In this document: positions 61,838 to 64,000 of the stretch, piece after piece
Numbering within the stretch: position 1 is the first letter of the stretch
Layout: each line of letters opens with the position of its first letter
Source of the DNA: Herbaspirillum sp. SJZ107
GTDB lineage: Bacteria; Pseudomonadota; Gammaproteobacteria; Burkholderiales; Burkholderiaceae_D
Assembly (NCBI RefSeq): GCF_006715485.1
Contig: NZ_VFNH01000003.1
Location: 186,001-250,000, forward strand
Direction of reading: 5' to 3'
DNA: 64,000 nt
Notes under the pieces: generated by a model
The model's input: the letters and a program-made list of their open reading frames with translations, nothing else
What the model was told of the DNA's origin: nothing
Databases searched by the model: none
Translations under genes and position numbers: made by a program

Positions 61838-62622
61838 TGATATGCAGGATTCCAGCGCAGGAAATGCCGCTCCAGCCCGCGTGCCGCCCAGTCGGCTGCC
61901 TTGCCCAGCAGCGCGTACAGCAGCACGCCGACCAGCACCACGTCGGTCTGCAGGAACTCGCGCGCATTCATGGTCATGTAGCCGATGCCGGCCTGGGCCG
62001 AGATGGTTTCGGCGACGATCAGGAGCACCCACACCAGCCCCAGCGAAAAGCGTACGCCGACCAGGATCGAGGGCAGCGCCCCGGGCAGGATCACGTCGCG
62101 GTACAGTGCCCAGCCGGACAGGCCGTAGCTGCGCGCCATTTCGATCAGGCCGGCATCGACCGAGCGGATGCCGTGGAAGGTGTTCAGGTACATCGGGAAA
62201 AACACGCCGATCGACAGCAGGAACAGCTTGGCCGCCTCGTCGATGCCGAACCACAGGATCACCAGCGGGATCAGGGCCAGGGCCGGGATGTTGCGGATCA
62301 TCTGCAGGGTGGTGTCGAGCAGGGTCGCGGCGCGCCGGCTGCTGCCGTTGAGCAGGCCCAGCAGCAAGCCGAGGCCGGCACCGACCGCGAAACCCGCGAT
62401 CGCGCGCCACAGGCTCACCTTCAGGTGGGTCCACAGTTCACCCGACAGCGCCAGGTTCCAGAACGCCGTCGCCACGGCCCAGGGTTCGGGCAGGATGCGG
62501 CTGGACAGCAGGCCGGTGTGCGCCGCCGCCTGCCATACGACCACCAGCAGGATCGGCAGTGCCCAGGGTGCCAGCGCGGCCGATAGTCGTGCAAATGCGC
62601 GCTGCGGCGCCAACACCGCCAT
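61834..62622 (-). CDS. ssuC: Aliphatic sulfonate ABC transporter permease
   Basis: A 262-residue permease with about six helices and the EAA loop ([20 protein letters not shown]). Typical SsuC sequences include [31 protein letters not shown] and [13 protein letters not shown]. The ATG at 62622 shares one base with the ssuD stop (TGATG), or a GTG one codon earlier overlaps by four; both imply coupled translation. It forms the importer with SsuA and SsuB. Confidence 0.93.
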   Translation of the reverse strand: MAVLAPQRAFARLSAALAPWALPILLVVVWQAAAHTGLLSSRILPEPWAVATAFWNLALSGELWTHLKVSLWRAIAGFAVGAGLGLLLGLLNGSSRRAATLLDTTLQMIRNIPALALIPLVILWFGIDEAAKLFLLSIGVFFPMYLNTFHGIRSVDAGLIEMARSYGLSGWALYRDVILPGALPSILVGVRFSLGLVWVLLIVAETISAQAGIGYMTMNAREFLQTDVVLVGVLLYALLGKAADWAARGLERHFLRWNPAYQ

Positions 62623-63797
62623 CACGCCACCTTCTTGTCTTTTGGCACGCCGTCTTTTGGCAGGATGTCGCTGGCCATCACTTCGCCGAACGGCCCGGTC
62701 AGCGAGAGTTCCCCGCCCTGCTTGCCTTTACCCAGCAGCGGGAATACCAGCTCGGCGAAGCGGTAGGATTCTTCCAGGTGCGGATAGCCGGACAGGATGA
62801 AGGTCTCGATGCCGAGGTCGGCATACTCGCGCATGCGCGCCGCCACCGTTTCCGGATCGCCCACCAGCGCGGTACCGGCGCCGCCGCGCACCAGGCCGAC
62901 CCCGGCCCACAGGTTGGGCGAGACTTCCAGCTTGTCGCGGCGCCCGCCGTGCAGGGCCGCCATGCGGCGCTGGCCGACCGAATCCATCTTCGCGAACGCG
63001 GCCTGGGCCTTGGCGATGACGTCGTCGTCCAGGTGGCTGATCAATTCGTCGGCGGCCTTCCACGCTTCTTCATTGGTCTCGCGCACGATCACGTGCAGGC
63101 GGATGCCGAACTTCAGCGTGCGGCCGTGCTTCGCGGCGCGGGCGCGGATGTCGTTCAGCTTCTCGGCCACGGCGGCCGGCGGCTCGCCCCAGGTCAGATA
63201 CACGTCCATCTGCTCGGCGGCCAGCTCGTGCGCGGCTTCCGACGAGCCGCCGAAGTACAGCAGCGGATAGGGTTTCTGCACCGCCGGATACAGCGTGCGC
63301 GCGCCCTTCACGGTGATGTGCTTGCCCTCGAAATCGTAGCCCTTGGCGCCGCCCTCCCCTGCCATCGAGGCGCGCCAGACGCGGAAGAATTCGTCCGAGA
63401 TCTCGTAGCGCTCGGCGTGGTCGGCGAACAGGCCGTCGGCTTCCAGTTCGCCCTGGTCGCCGCCGGTCACCACGTTGATCAGCAAACGCCCGCCGGACAG
63501 GCGGTCGAAGGTCGAGGCCATGCGCACCGACAGGCCGGGCGTGGACAGGCCGGGACGGATCGCCACCAGGAACTTGAGTTTGCGGGTTTCGTGGATCAGC
63601 GACGAGGCCACGATCCAGGCATCCTCGCACGAGCGCCCGGTCGGCAGCAGCACGCCCTCGTAGCCGAGAGTATCGGCGGCCACCGCGACCTGGCGCAGGT
63701 AGTCGCCGTCGACCGTGCGCGCGCCGCGGCTGGTGCCGAGATAGCGGCTGTCGCCGTGGGTGGGGAGGAACCAGAAAATATTCGGGGTCGACGGCAT
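62622..63797 (-). CDS. ssuD: FMNH2-dependent alkanesulfonate monooxygenase
   Basis: A 391-residue luciferase-like enzyme. SsuD marks are [57 protein letters not shown] and [15 protein letters not shown]. It releases sulfite from C1-C10 alkanesulfonates using FMNH2 and O2, giving the aldehyde. The reductase SsuE that supplies FMNH2 is not in the window. The gene order A-D-C-B matches E. coli. It begins 3 bases after the ssuA stop. Confidence 0.95.
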   Translation of the reverse strand: MPSTPNIFWFLPTHGDSRYLGTSRGARTVDGDYLRQVAVAADTLGYEGVLLPTGRSCEDAWIVASSLIHETRKLKFLVAIRPGLSTPGLSVRMASTFDRLSGGRLLINVVTGGDQGELEADGLFADHAERYEISDEFFRVWRASMAGEGGAKGYDFEGKHITVKGARTLYPAVQKPYPLLYFGGSSEAAHELAAEQMDVYLTWGEPPAAVAEKLNDIRARAAKHGRTLKFGIRLHVIVRETNEEAWKAADELISHLDDDVIAKAQAAFAKMDSVGQRRMAALHGGRRDKLEVSPNLWAGVGLVRGGAGTALVGDPETVAARMREYADLGIETFILSGYPHLEESYRFAELVFPLLGKGKQGGELSLTGPFGEVMASDILPKDGVPKDKKVA

Positions 63798-63800
63798 GAT

Positions 63801-64000
63801 TCAATCCTTGGCCAGGAGTTCGGTGGGCGGCTGCGCTTCGCGCACCGCGATCGGTTTCGGTATCAGCTTGAGCTGGTAAAAGGCGTCGGCGATGTTTTGC
63901 TGCGCGCGCAGCACTTCCGGCGTGACGGCTTTCACGCCATACGCATAGCGCGCGCCCGCCAGCGCCACCACGTCGGCCGGCAAGCCGGTCTGCGCCGTCA
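63801..64000 (-). CDS. ssuA: Aliphatic sulfonate-binding protein, C-terminal part
   Basis: Only the last ~66 codons are present; the gene continues beyond the right edge. The fragment (PADVVALAGARYAYGVKAV, VLRAQQNIADAFYQLKLIP, ending ELLAKD) fits the C-terminal helix region of SsuA-type periplasmic binding proteins, where the YxLKLIPK phrase is common. It is directly upstream of ssuD in the same operon, which supports the call. The ligand is an alkanesulfonate by context. Confidence 0.85.
   Translation of the reverse strand, partial: TAQTGLPADVVALAGARYAYGVKAVTPEVLRAQQNIADAFYQLKLIPKPIAVREAQPPTELLAKD

Overview
The window is GC-rich DNA from a Gram-negative bacterium, most likely a betaproteobacterium of the Oxalobacteraceae/Burkholderiales type (Massilia-like). 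This is inferred from the Burkholderia-type porins with MKK/MKQ signal peptides and C-terminal phenylalanine, the IclR/TetR-controlled acyl-CoA gene clusters, the ybhP-clsB pair and the TonB-dependent carbohydrate locus. No ribosomal or tRNA gene is present, so the genus cannot be fixed. I saw no phage, transposase or CRISPR array. It reads as ordinary chromosome packed with catabolic operons.

Layout. 1-1648: start of tag and a SulP anion transporter. 1890-13618: a polysaccharide-utilisation-like locus. One minus-strand operon encodes a TonB-dependent receptor, a BNR-propeller lipoprotein, and GH105, GH35 and DUF2264 enzymes; the divergent strand carries a LacI regulator and a GPH/SUT-like MFS importer. 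Two LacI-type palindromes sit in the shared promoter. The enzyme set fits removal of rhamnose/glucuronate caps and galactose from plant arabinogalactan-like side chains. 13628-18895: a cytochrome c oxidase cluster (fused subunit I+III, subunit II with its own haem c, three extra c-type cytochromes). 19005-28436: DUF4142 protein, AcpA-type phosphoesterase, S41 protease, O-methyltransferase, CYTH-CHAD protein, and a second TonB receptor.

28446-30810: a porin flanked by two small envelope-protein genes whose leaders share a roughly 47-nt element that looks like an uncharacterised cis-regulatory RNA. 30813-46240: a pimeloyl-CoA-type dicarboxylate degradation region. It holds a CoA transferase, a paired acyl-CoA dehydrogenase, a thiolase and a hydratase/dehydrogenase fusion on the minus strand. 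Divergently come an IclR regulator, a full Liv-type ABC importer, ETF-ubiquinone oxidoreductase and glutaryl-CoA dehydrogenase. Together these could import an odd-chain dicarboxylate, activate it, shorten it to glutaryl-CoA, and decarboxylate that to crotonyl-CoA, with electrons passing through ETF-QO to ubiquinone.

46457-57936: a second porin sharing the promoter block of the first, then a fatty-acid region (acyl-CoA ligase, PaaI-type thioesterase, IclR regulator, enoyl-CoA isomerase, FadA-, FadB- and FadE-like enzymes, TetR regulator). 58056-60840: HslR-like S4 protein, clsB, ybhP and a small unknown protein. 61061-64000: ssuBCDA for alkanesulfonate sulfur, with ssuA cut by the right edge.
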